Assembly (NCBI RefSeq): GCF_009296025.1
Contig: NZ_CP045178.1
Location: 3,968,001 to 4,032,000 of the forward strand
DNA from: Streptomyces tsukubensis
GTDB lineage: Bacteria > Actinomycetota > Actinomycetes > Streptomycetales > Streptomycetaceae
Direction of reading: 5' to 3'
Length of the DNA: 64,000 nucleotides
Shown: in pieces, positions 9,603 through 17,492 of the stretch
Position numbering within the stretch: the stretch's first letter is position 1
Layout: the number at the start of each line of letters is the position of its first letter
Notes under the pieces: generated by a model
Database searches by the model: none
Told to the model about the DNA's origin: nothing
What the model saw: the letters and a program-made list of their open reading frames with translations, nothing else
Position numbers and translations under genes: made by a program

Positions 9603-9860
9603 ATGATCAGCAATGAGCAGGAGTTCGATGCCGTGGTCACGGGCGTCAGCATGGTTGGCGTCATGGTGGAGATCGACGGCGAGAAGGGTTTCATCGACCA
9701 GACGAAACACCCTTCCTGGTGGTCGACCGACGTGGCGCCTCCGCAGGTCGGAGACCTGCTCCACGTGGTCGTCCTGGACGATTCCAGGACACCGCCCCGC
9801 CTAAGCGCGCTTACGAAGGACATTGAGATCGCACGTCAGATCCGAGGTCAGGGGAGTTGA
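9603..9860 (+). CDS. Putative immunity protein, S1/OB-fold-like
   Basis: 85 residues, starting 4 bases after the RHS stop, where polymorphic-toxin immunity genes usually lie. The pattern E-F-D-A-V-V-T-G-V...G-V-M-V-E-I...G-F-I-D-Q-T...V-G-D-L-L-H-V-V-V-L-D...R-L-S resembles the five-stranded S1 RNA-binding fold. No signal peptide is present, so it should act in the cytoplasm. Function as the cognate immunity protein is inferred from position. An RNA-binding-type fold may hint that the toxin targets RNA or translation, but that is speculation. Confidence 0.75.
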   Translation: MISNEQEFDAVVTGVSMVGVMVEIDGEKGFIDQTKHPSWWSTDVAPPQVGDLLHVVVLDDSRTPPRLSALTKDIEIARQIRGQGS

Positions 9861-9899
9861 AACCCAAATCGGCCGCCTCGCTCCGTGAGCGCCTCCGGC

Positions 9900-10103
9900 C
9901 TTTTCGCTCGTCTCCGGCGCGGCACCCCGGGGCGCGTCACCGACTTGCTGTGCGACGTTCGCCAGCGTGGGTCCGGTGGCGTGCATGTATCGCGCCCTCA
10001 TCCGGGCCGAACCACCCGGCTCCCACCCCATGATGGCGTCCACCACCACATCGGGAACCCCGAGCAAGAGCAGTACGGTCCCGGCGGTGTGACGCGCGTC
10101 GCC
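9900..10103 (-). pseudogene. Second tyrosine recombinase remnant
   Basis: Minus-strand frame with D-A-R-H-T-A-G-T-V-L-L-L-L-G-V-P-D followed by V-D-A-I-M-G-W-E-P and R-Y-M-H, matching box II of tyrosine recombinases with the catalytic Tyr at about 9989. The first His of the HxxRH box is replaced by Gly, and sequence upstream of about 10103 is not integrase-like, so the gene is broken. It is related to the fragment at 4695-4868 and has the same orientation, so the toxin locus lies between two integrase scars. Confidence 0.7.
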
Positions 10104-10211
10104 CGACACACTACGTCTTCCGTGCCGATGGCGCCGCGTTCGCCGGGCGGCCTCCATCGATACCCGCACTTCCGGGGGCCATCGAAGCGAGCGGATGAAT
10201 CTATAGTTGAT

Positions 10212-10234
10212 ACACCCCGGCACCCGGGGTATCC
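10212..10234. promoter_or_regulatory. Inverted repeat upstream of 10250 gene
   Basis: ACCCCGG (10214-10220) and CCGGGGT (10224-10230) form a 7-bp palindrome with a CAC centre, ending about 10 bases before the ribosome site. It is a likely operator or a hairpin in the 5' leader. Confidence 0.45.
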
Positions 10235-10249
10235 CCTATGGAGGTAGTC

Positions 10250-11002
10250 ATGATCGTGATTGGCGCAGGTGCCGAGCAGTCGGTCGATCCCGCCGAGGAC
10301 GAACTCGGACGCGACCGGATCGGCTACGGCCCGACCATGAGCCCCATGGCGCTCTACGACGCCACCCACGGCACCTGGCACCTCGGTGAACGCGCACACC
10401 GCGAACGCTTCGCCTTGATCACGCACGACGAGCGGGGTGTGCTCGCCGTCGCCATCGACCGTATCGAGCCCGCACCCGCCTCCCCCGGGCGCCAAAGCTC
10501 GGGCCGCTCCGTCATCCACGGCCAGATCCTCGCCAACGGTCACCCGATCTACGACGCCCACGTCGGTGCGCGCTCGCCCATCGCCCGACAGCGCAACCCC
10601 ATCGGGTACTTCGACGCCCCCGAGGAGCGAACGGTCTGCGCCTGCGGATGCGGTGAAGAGATCCCCGTCGGCAAGCACTTCGCCAGCGGACACGACCAGA
10701 CCGCCCTGCACGAGCGGGTCCGTCAGCTCGGCGGCGTCGTCGACTTCATCGCCTGGTTCGACCGGGTCCACGGCAACTGGCCCGACATCAACGTCATCTA
10801 CGAACCGGTCAACCTGAAGGACGGCACCCCCACAGGCGCCCCCGCCCGCGCCCGCCACAGGCTGGGATGCGACCACTTCTACCTCGACGAGGACGGACGG
10901 GTCATCAACCGCCCCCGGCTCGCCTCCGCCGAGGAGATGACCAGCCTCCGACCCTGCCGGACCTGCCAGAACGTCTCCGCGAAGGCATCCGCCAGGCAAT
11001 AG
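10250..11002 (+). CDS. Hypothetical protein with a Cys pair cluster
   Basis: 250 residues from the ATG at 10250, supported by GGAGG at 10240-10244; an ATG at 10238 would overlap that site. I do not recognise the family. A central segment C-A-C-G-C-G-E-E-I-P...H-F-A-S-G-H-D and a C-terminal C-R-T-C-Q could bind zinc. There are no signal peptide or membrane segments. It lies beside the integrase remnant and has its own palindromic control region, so it is probably part of the accessory island. Confidence 0.7.
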   Translation: MIVIGAGAEQSVDPAEDELGRDRIGYGPTMSPMALYDATHGTWHLGERAHRERFALITHDERGVLAVAIDRIEPAPASPGRQSSGRSVIHGQILANGHPIYDAHVGARSPIARQRNPIGYFDAPEERTVCACGCGEEIPVGKHFASGHDQTALHERVRQLGGVVDFIAWFDRVHGNWPDINVIYEPVNLKDGTPTGAPARARHRLGCDHFYLDEDGRVINRPRLASAEEMTSLRPCRTCQNVSAKASARQ

Positions 11003-11057
11003 ACGAACGCCACCGGAGCTGACGCACCACCCCGCCGGCACTGCGCCGGTCCTCTCC

Positions 11058-11933
11058 TCACTTCCCTTCCGCCACCCCTGACCGGTGACCACCGGGATGT
11101 GCCTCGGCCGGTTCGGGCGGGCCGTGCGTGACTCTGATCTTGGACTGGCCGTGGGGCAGGGCTTCCCAGTCGGACATGAAGCGGGCGTGCAGGCCGTATT
11201 TCTCGGCCAGGGCGATGAGGGTCTCGGTCCGGTAGTAGAAGTCCTCGCGCAGGACCTGGTGTTCCGTGCCCTCGGTGCGGTCGAAGGTGAAGTCGAACCA
11301 GCCGCCAGGTGCCAGCACGCGACCGACGTTGGCCAGGCACTCTTCGATGACCGGTAGGGGGGAGTGGGAGAAGACGCTGTGTGCGTGGACCACGTCGAAG
11401 TGGGCGTCGGGCAGGAAGCGCAGAGTCAGGTCGCGGACCGGGGTCAGCGTGGGGAGGCGCTTCTGGAGGTCCATGGTGACCATCGTGTCCTGCGCGGCGG
11501 CGAGGATGTCCGGGGAGATGTCGATGCCGTAGTAGTGCCCCGGTTCCAGGTGGCGGATGAACCGCCAGCCCGCCCGTAGGTTGCCGCAGCCGATTTCGAG
11601 CATCCGGTGTTCGGGGCGCAGGCCGTGGCCGGTCAGGTAGTCGAATTGCATCTCCCCCAGCGCCAGCCACCGTTCGTGGCTGGCGCTGCCCACCGCGGCG
11701 TCCGGGTCCGCACGCGTGTCGGAGCGCATCACCGCGCGGTAGTAGGCGACATGGTCCGGCCAGCGGTGGCGCAGCCACATGTCGCGGGCCGCGCGGGCCA
11801 TGTAGCGCGGTACCCGGTCGGGGTGGCGCAGGGCGTACGAGACGCGGTGGCTGAGGGCTGCGCGGTTGGTTGTGAGGTTGGTTGGGGGGTTGGTTGGGGG
11901 GCTCTTGGTCGTCGGGTTCTTGGTCGTCGGCAT
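11058..11933 (-). CDS. Class I SAM-dependent methyltransferase
   Basis: 291 residues. A Thr/Pro/Asn-rich N-terminus (about 25 residues) precedes a conserved helical part. The Rossmann methyltransferase core has motif I M-L-E-I-G-C-G-N-L near residue 110, Y-G-I-D-I-S (motif II), F-D-V-V-H-A-H-S-V-F-S-H (motif IV) and L-A-P-G-G-W-F (motif V). GGAGGAG precedes the ATG at 11933. Substrate unknown. Neighbours do not form an obvious pathway. It is transcribed away from the kinase gene at 12346. Confidence 0.85.
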   Translation of the reverse strand: MPTTKNPTTKSPPTNPPTNLTTNRAALSHRVSYALRHPDRVPRYMARAARDMWLRHRWPDHVAYYRAVMRSDTRADPDAAVGSASHERWLALGEMQFDYLTGHGLRPEHRMLEIGCGNLRAGWRFIRHLEPGHYYGIDISPDILAAAQDTMVTMDLQKRLPTLTPVRDLTLRFLPDAHFDVVHAHSVFSHSPLPVIEECLANVGRVLAPGGWFDFTFDRTEGTEHQVLREDFYYRTETLIALAEKYGLHARFMSDWEALPHGQSKIRVTHGPPEPAEAHPGGHRSGVAEGK

Positions 11934-12345
11934 GTGAGTTTCTCCTCCTCGCGGTGTGCGCTGTGCGCTGTGCGCTGTGAAGCCGCGCGTTCTCGGTGTG
12001 CGGTGTAGTCGCAAGCCTCCTCGTACGGGCAGGTTGCGGTCCGGGCCGTCCGGCTGTGCTGCCGGGACCGTTCGGAGGGTGTCCGTGTCAACCGATCGGG
12101 GGTTGCCTCAGCGCGTCCGGCGCGGTAAGGGACGCTGGAGGTGTCGTGCCAGCGACGACTCCCGCGATCAGACCGACCACGAGGACCGAACCACGAGGAC
12201 CGGACGACGAGGGTTGGAGCGACGAGGGACCGGACGACGAGAGGCCGAACGACGAGAGACGGGACGACGAGGGTTGGAGCGACGAAGGGCGGTACGCAGG
12301 GGTGGGCCGAAGTGCACGGGGCGGAAGAGCGGAATGAGGTGGGCC
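11934..12345. repeat. Divergent intergenic region with tandem repeats
   Basis: About 410 bases between methyltransferase and histidine kinase. It contains GCGCTGT copies (about 11957-11980) and an imperfect GACGACGAG/GAGCGACGAG repeat block at about 12195-12290. I see no gene; the open frames here encode Arg/Asp-rich low complexity. Confidence 0.55.
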
Positions 12346-13692
12346 ATGAGTGGGGTGTCTGAGCGGGGTGATCCGGACGGCCGGTGGCTGCGGTTGGTCA
12401 TGGACGCCGCGTTCTTCCTGTTGCTGAGCTCGTCGCTCGTACGTTTCCTCAGCCGGGACCAGGACGGTACGCGCGCCGCGTGGGTCGTCGCGCTGTTCGC
12501 CGTCCTCTGCCTTGTCTACTTTCTCGGACGGTCGCTGGCGCCCGCACCGCGTTCGGGCGCCCGGCCAACCGTCCGGCACCTGGCCTGGCTGGGAGTGGTG
12601 TCGAGCGTCTGGATCGTCCTGCTCGCGCTCGCTCCGAGCGCCACCTGGTGCGCGCTGCCGCTGCTGTTCGCCGGGCTGCACACCCTGCCCGCGCGGATCG
12701 CGGTGCCGGTCGCGGCCGTACTCACCGCGCTGATCGTCGCCTCTCAACTCCGCGACGCGGGCGATACGTTCAACCCCAACATGGTGGTCGCACCCTTCGC
12801 CCTCGGCGCGGTGGCCACCGCTGTCCTCGTCCATCTCCAGCGCCAATCGGTCCGGCAACGAGCCCTCATAGACGACCTGGTGCACACCCGCAGGGACCTG
12901 GCCGCCACCGAACGGCGCGCCGGGACCCTCGCGGAGCGTCAACGGCTGTCCACCGAGATCCACGACACCCTCGCGCAGGGGCTGTCCAGCCAGCAGATGC
13001 TGTTGCAGGCAGCCGACCGCGTATGGCGGGCTGATCCGGTCGCGGCCCGCGATCACGTACGGGACGCGGCCGAGATCACGTCTCGCAGCCTCGCCGAGGC
13101 CCGCCGTTTCGTCCATGATCTGGCCCCTGCCGACCTCACCGAGCACACCCTGACCGAGGCGCTCGGCGCGCTCGCCGAGCGGGAGAGCGGCCCCGGGCTG
13201 GGCGTCGTGTTCCGGCTCGACGGCGTGCCCGGTCCGCTGCCTGAGCGGGTCGAGGCGGCGCTCCTGCGCATCGCGCAGGGCGCGCTGGCCAATGTGCGCG
13301 AGCACGCCGCGGCGACGCGCGCCGCGCTCACCTTGACCTGCGTCGACGACCAGATCTCGCTGGACATCGCCGACAACGGCCGCGGCTTCGATCCGGGCGC
13401 CCCGCCCCCGAGCGCGGACGGGACGCGCGGGCACGGGCTGCCCGCCATGCGAATCCGGGCACGGCAGTCGGGCGGTGTACTCACGGTGGAGTCCACGCCG
13501 GGCGAGGGCACCGTCGTATCGGTGGCGGTGGCGGTGGCGGTGGAAGGGGCGGGTCCGCTCGCCGGCACCGCCGGACCCGCCATCCCCGCGACGCCCGCCA
13601 TCCCCGCTTCCCCCGCCTCCTCCCTCCTGCTTCCTGACGCCACCGCCGCCCCGCTCCCTGTTCACGACATCCCCAGGGAGACCACCCCATGA
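12346..13692 (+). CDS. NarL-type sensor histidine kinase
   Basis: 448 residues. Four or five membrane helices lie in the first 160 residues. A coiled segment is followed by the HisKA_3 phosphoacceptor box T-E-I-H-D-T-L-A-Q-G-L (about residue 205) and a HATPase with N-V-R-E-H-A, D-N-G-R-G-F-D-P and G-H-G-L-P-A-M. The ATG at 12346 has GAGGTGG just upstream. The C-terminal 45 residues are Pro/Ala rich and end in P-R-E-T-T-P, the sequence duplicated downstream. The stop overlaps the first of four repeated ATGs leading to the response regulator, its probable partner. Signal unknown. Confidence 0.9.
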   Translation: MSGVSERGDPDGRWLRLVMDAAFFLLLSSSLVRFLSRDQDGTRAAWVVALFAVLCLVYFLGRSLAPAPRSGARPTVRHLAWLGVVSSVWIVLLALAPSATWCALPLLFAGLHTLPARIAVPVAAVLTALIVASQLRDAGDTFNPNMVVAPFALGAVATAVLVHLQRQSVRQRALIDDLVHTRRDLAATERRAGTLAERQRLSTEIHDTLAQGLSSQQMLLQAADRVWRADPVAARDHVRDAAEITSRSLAEARRFVHDLAPADLTEHTLTEALGALAERESGPGLGVVFRLDGVPGPLPERVEAALLRIAQGALANVREHAAATRAALTLTCVDDQISLDIADNGRGFDPGAPPPSADGTRGHGLPAMRIRARQSGGVLTVESTPGEGTVVSVAVAVAVEGAGPLAGTAGPAIPATPAIPASPASSLLLPDATAAPLPVHDIPRETTP

Positions 13693-13788
13693 CCGCACAC
13701 GTCCCGAGGGAGACCACCCCATGACCGCACACGTCCCCAGGGAGACCGCCCCATGACCGCAGACGTCCCGAGGGAGACCGCCCCATGA
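13672..13788 (+). repeat. 32-bp tandem duplication carrying three coupled 11-codon frames
   Basis: Four ATGs occur at 13689, 13721, 13753 and 13785, exactly 32 bases apart, each preceded by AGGGAG about 8 bases upstream. The first three open 36-base frames (M-T-A-H-V-P-R-E-T-T-P or close variants). Each stop overlaps the next ATG as ATGA. The chain begins with the kinase stop and ends with the regulator start. Confidence 0.85.
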
Positions 13789-14510
13789 CCGCATCGGAAT
13801 CCCCTGGCCCCGAGTCCTCCGCACCGGTACGGCTGCTGCTGTGCGACGACCACGCCGTGGTGCGTGCCGGGCTGCGTGCGCTGCTGGCCAGTGCCGACGG
13901 CATGGAGGTGGTCGGTGAGGCAGGCAGCGGCGAGGAGGCCCTCGCTGTCGCCGGCCGCGTAAAGCCCGACGTGGTGCTGATGGATCTCCAACTCGGCGAC
14001 GGCATGGACGGAGTGACAGCCACGCGTCACCTGTCGTCGAGGAACTCGGAGGGCTCGGGAGGCTCTAGGGGCTCAGGGGGCTCAGGGGGCTCGGTGGACG
14101 AGGACGAGGAGGGGCCGCGCGTGCTGGTTCTCACCATGTTCGACACCGACGCCGACATCACCCGAGCCATCGAAGCGGGCGCCACCGGCTACATACTCAA
14201 GGCCGAACGGCCGGAGGAGCTGTTCACGGCGATCCGCGACGCCGCTTCCGGCCGCACCGCGCTGTCGGCTCCCATCGCGGACCGGGTACTGGCCCAGTTG
14301 CGCAGCCCGCGCCCCTCCCTCTCCGAACGCGAGCGGGACATCCTCCAGCAGCTGGCGGGCGGACTGGGCAACCGGGAGATAGCCCGAGCCCTGTTCATCA
14401 GCGAGGCCACGGTCAAGAGCCATCTGGGGCGGATCTACGGCAAGCTGGGCGTGGACACGCGGGCGGGCGCCGTCGCGGTCGCCAAGGAGCAACGCCTGGT
14501 GGTGCCTTGA
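13785..14510 (+). CDS. LuxR/NarL-family response regulator
   Basis: 241 residues. The receiver domain has D-D-H-A near the N-terminus, the phosphoacceptor Asp in V-V-L-M-D-L-Q-L, and the conserved T and K positions (V-L-T-M-F; I-L-K-A-E). A C-terminal LuxR helix-turn-helix follows (L-S-E-R-E-R-D-I-L...S-E-A-T-V-K-S-H-L). A Ser/Gly-rich stretch with an acidic tail (about residues 88-110) is inserted in the receiver, which is unusual. Translation is probably coupled to the upstream kinase through the repeated ATGA units. Confidence 0.9.
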   Translation: MTASESPGPESSAPVRLLLCDDHAVVRAGLRALLASADGMEVVGEAGSGEEALAVAGRVKPDVVLMDLQLGDGMDGVTATRHLSSRNSEGSGGSRGSGGSGGSVDEDEEGPRVLVLTMFDTDADITRAIEAGATGYILKAERPEELFTAIRDAASGRTALSAPIADRVLAQLRSPRPSLSERERDILQQLAGGLGNREIARALFISEATVKSHLGRIYGKLGVDTRAGAVAVAKEQRLVVP

Positions 14511-14767
14511 GTGCCCCCGCGTACGTATCCCGAGCGCCCCCGCATACGTATCCCGAGCGCCGCACATACCTATCCTGAGCGCCGCGCACACGCGTCCAGC
14601 CCCGCGCGTACGCGTCCCGAGCCTCGCGCGTACGTGCCCTGAGCCCGCGCATACGCACATACGCGCATACGTACCGTTACGCGCCGTACGACGGGTTACG
14701 ACAGCTGACGACGGGGGTTGCGAACTCGACTGGACTCAGGACCGGTACCGCCTTCTATCCTCACCGG
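14511..14767. repeat. Degenerate TACGTATCC/GAGC repeats
   Basis: About 150 bases (14515-14670) are built from imperfect CGTACGTATCCCGAGC-like units. The end of the region holds the likely promoter of the next kinase (TATCCT at 14756-14761). No gene seen. Confidence 0.5.
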
Positions 14768-16246
14768 GTGAGTACCACCGGTCGCATCCCCCAGCTCTGG
14801 AACACGCTGTACCGCTGGGCGCTGCTGCCCTCCGGCGACGGGAACGCGGCGCAGAGCCCCCCGACCCGGCCCGTACCGCGGCGCTCGCCCCTCCTGCGGG
14901 TGCGCGCCGCCGACCTGGCACTGACGGTCGTCGCCCTGGTGCTCGCGGTGTGGAACAGCGCGCAGAACCCCTACATGGGACCGGCCACTCCCTGGGTGAA
15001 CCTGCTGCTCGCCACGGTGAGCGCCCTGCCGCTGCTCCTACGACGGCGGGCCCCCGAACTGGTACTCGGCCTCGGACTGCTCGCCAAGGTCCTCCAGATC
15101 TCGACCTACGTGACGCCCCTCGCCTTCTACGCCGAGGGCGCCTATCGCGGCCCGCACAGCCGTAAAACCGTCTGGGCCTCGGCCGGAGTCGGGCTGTTGA
15201 TCCTCACGCCCTGGGACGCGGAAGCGTGGTCCAGTCTCCGGACGGTGGCGCTCTGGTTCGCGGTGAACTTCGTCTTCATCTGCCTGGTGCCGCTGCTGCT
15301 GGGGCTCTACGTGGGTCAACGGCGGGCCGTCGTCGCCGGTCTCGTCGAACGGGCGGAGCGCGCCGAGCGGGAACAGCGGCTCGTCGCCGAGGCCGCGCGG
15401 GAACAGGAGCGTCGGCGCATCGCGGGCGAGATGCACGACGTGGTCTCCCACCAGGTGAGCCTGATCGTCGTACACGCCAACGCGCTCAGCGCCGTCGCCC
15501 ATGACCCGACGGTGACGGGCGAGACCGCGCAGATCATTCAGACGGCCGGCCGGCGCGCCCTCACCGAACTCCGGGAGATGCTCGGGCTGCTCAGGAGTGG
15601 CCCCGGCCCGGACTCCGGTCCCGGCTCCGGTCCCGACTCCGGTCCCGGCTCCGGGACCGGTGGTCCCGGTGGTCCCGGTCGGCCGTCCACCGAGGCCGGG
15701 GAGCCGCCGGCACCGGCGGGAAACGACGTCGCGGAGGGCGATCCGGCCGCCGACCGGCGGTCCGCCCCCGGCGCCGCCGTCGACAGGATCACCGAGCTGG
15801 CCGACGGCTCCAGGACCGCCGGGCTGCCCGTCACCGTACTCGTCGAGGGCGCCCCGCAGCCGTTGGCGGAGCAGGTCGAGCGGGCGGCGCACCGGGTCGT
15901 GCAGGAGGCTCTGACCAACGTGCACAAGCACGCACCGGGCGCCACCACGCGCATCCGTCTCGCGTTCGACCCGCGAAACGTGCGGGTACGGATCGACAAC
16001 GGCCCGCCGGGGAAGCCCCCCGAGCCGACCGCCGACGGTGGGCCGCTGCTGCCGAGCGGGGGACACGGGCTGATCGGTCTGACCGAGCGGGTCCGGCTGG
16101 CCGGAGGCACCATCGAGTCCGGGCCCACCAGTGACGGCGGCTTCTGTATCGATGCCGCGCTGCCCACGTCGGCGACGGCAGCGACGACGACCGGTGGGGC
16201 AACGACCGGAGCGGCAACGACCGGAGCTACAGCGACCGGGAGTTGA
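14768..16246 (+). CDS. NarL-type sensor histidine kinase
   Basis: 492 residues with four to five membrane helices in residues 45-195, a dimerisation box G-E-M-H-D-V-V-S-H-Q-V-S-L near residue 222 and a C-terminal HATPase (V-Q-E-A-L-T-N-V-H-K-H; H-G-L-I-G-L-T-E-R-V). A Gly/Pro/Ser repeat (D-S-G-P-G-S-G-P) of about 30 residues is inserted between the phosphoacceptor and ATPase domains, and the C-terminus is a Thr/Ala/Gly run. The GTG at 14768 has no ribosome site but has TATCCT exactly 6 bases before it, consistent with leaderless translation. It is convergent with the response regulator at 16331, its likely partner. Confidence 0.88.
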   Translation: MSTTGRIPQLWNTLYRWALLPSGDGNAAQSPPTRPVPRRSPLLRVRAADLALTVVALVLAVWNSAQNPYMGPATPWVNLLLATVSALPLLLRRRAPELVLGLGLLAKVLQISTYVTPLAFYAEGAYRGPHSRKTVWASAGVGLLILTPWDAEAWSSLRTVALWFAVNFVFICLVPLLLGLYVGQRRAVVAGLVERAERAEREQRLVAEAAREQERRRIAGEMHDVVSHQVSLIVVHANALSAVAHDPTVTGETAQIIQTAGRRALTELREMLGLLRSGPGPDSGPGSGPDSGPGSGTGGPGGPGRPSTEAGEPPAPAGNDVAEGDPAADRRSAPGAAVDRITELADGSRTAGLPVTVLVEGAPQPLAEQVERAAHRVVQEALTNVHKHAPGATTRIRLAFDPRNVRVRIDNGPPGKPPEPTADGGPLLPSGGHGLIGLTERVRLAGGTIESGPTSDGGFCIDAALPTSATAATTTGGATTGAATTGATATGS

Positions 16247-16288
16247 CCCCGAAACCGGATCTGGGTCACGGCACGGCACGGCACCGCA

Positions 16289-16338
16289 CGTCACATCACA
16301 TCACGTCACGTCACGTCACGTCACGTCACGTCACGTCA
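16289..16338. repeat. CGTCA pentamer tandem repeat
   Basis: Ten pentamers (CGTCA, two as CATCA) between the convergent kinase and regulator genes. The regulator stop codon (16331-16333) is formed by the repeat itself. Confidence 0.9.
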
Positions 16339-16981
16339 GTCCGGCGTCGTGGGCGATGAGTGCGACCTGCGTACGGTTGGCGGCGTCGAGCTTGATCATG
16401 ATCCGGCTGAGGTGGACCTTGACCGTGGACGGGCTCACGAGCAGGTCGTGGGCGATCTCGGAGTTGCTGTGGCCCTGGGCGACCGCCACGGCGACCTCGC
16501 GCTCGCGGGCGGTCAGCTCCCCCATCCGTGAGCGCGCCTGAGGGGCGACCGCGCCCGTGGCGAAGGTGGCCAGCAGTTTGGTGGTGATGCGTGGTGAGAG
16601 CATCGCCTCGCCGCGCGCGAGAACCCGTACCGCGTCGGCCAGTTCGCGTGGCGATGAGTCTTTGAGCAGGAAACCCGCCGCTCCGTGCTGGAGTGCGGCG
16701 TAGACGTATTCGTCGATGTCGAAGGTGGTGAGCACCGCGACGGCGGGACGATCGGACTCGGGCAGCGCGGCGAGTCGCCGTGCGACCTCCAGGCCACCGA
16801 CGCGGGGCATCTGGATGTCGGTGAGCACCACGTCCGGGTGGTGCTCGGCCACCAGGTCCACCGCCACCGAGCCGTCATCGCCCTCGGCGACCACCTCGAT
16901 GTCAGGATCGGCGTGGAGGATCATCCGGATGCCCTTGCGCACCAACTCCTCGTCGTCGAGGAGGATCACCTTGACGGTCAC
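16331..16981 (-). CDS. LuxR/NarL-family response regulator
   Basis: 216 residues. The receiver has L-L-D-D-E-E, the phosphoacceptor in V-V-L-T-D-I-Q-M-P, V-L-T-T-F and L-L-K-D-S-S; the C-terminal LuxR domain is L-T-A-R-E-R-E-V...S-P-S-T-V-K-V-H-L. The GTG at 16981 gives the family-typical start T-V-K-V-I-L-L-D-D; another GTG at 16990 is possible. It is convergent with the kinase at 14768, an unusual layout for a pair, since the two ends share a pentamer repeat. Confidence 0.88.
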   Translation of the reverse strand: MTVKVILLDDEELVRKGIRMILHADPDIEVVAEGDDGSVAVDLVAEHHPDVVLTDIQMPRVGGLEVARRLAALPESDRPAVAVLTTFDIDEYVYAALQHGAAGFLLKDSSPRELADAVRVLARGEAMLSPRITTKLLATFATGAVAPQARSRMGELTAREREVAVAVAQGHSNSEIAHDLLVSPSTVKVHLSRIMIKLDAANRTQVALIAHDAGLT

Positions 16982-17141
16982 ACACGTCACCTGCTCGTCC
17001 GCTTACGGGCAACATCGCGTGTATACGGTAGCCGCCTCGGTGTCCGCCGGTCCCGTACGTCCAGAACGCTCTGTACGCCAGGCACGACCCGCACTCCAGA
17101 CATGACCCGCACACCCGGCATGCCCGGACCTCCCCGACAGG

Positions 17142-17417
17142 TTGCAGGAACTGGACACCAAGATCGTCCCTGACGAGCGGTGCAGCGAGGACTACAACGC
17201 GGACAACGAGCTGTGCACCGACAGTCCCACCAAGAACGCGCAAGCGTGCATCCTCGACTCCGGCGGGCCCCAGATCAAGGGCCGCCCCGGGCACTGGGAA
17301 CTGATCGGGGCGACCAGCCGCGACGGCGACGCCGATCCGGAGTGTGCCACCGGGCCCGGCATCTACACCGACCTGACCGCCCACCTCCCATGGATCAAGC
17401 GGGCCACCGCGAGGTGA
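17142..17417 (+). pseudogene. Trypsin-like serine protease, C-terminal remnant
   Basis: The frame encodes the last third of an S1-family protease: K-I-V-P-D-E-R-C...L-C-T-D...C-I-L-D-S-G-G-P with the catalytic serine, then a closing G-P-G-I-Y-T-D-L...W-I. The catalytic His and Asp domains and the signal peptide are absent, and upstream sequence is unrelated. The usual Gly before D-S-G-G-P is Leu. The only start is a TTG. It is probably a dead fragment left by deletion or transfer. Confidence 0.72.
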
Positions 17418-17492
17418 CCGGCGGGGAGACGACCGCCGCCCGCCGTACGCGCTTCGGGAGCCACCCCCGCCTACGCCGTCGCGTGCCGGTTC

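Noticed and set aside
10104..11060. Second attachment-site copy of the tRNA-Ser 3' end
   Set aside because: I looked for the last 20 bases of the tRNA beyond the toxin locus and did not find them.
12298..12345. Upstream start for the 12346 kinase
   Set aside because: The frame is open to 11956, but the extension is a repeat-derived Arg/Glu run with no ribosome site.
16289..16338. CRISPR-like array
   Set aside because: Units are 5 bp with no spacers; the same is true of all other repeat arrays in the window.
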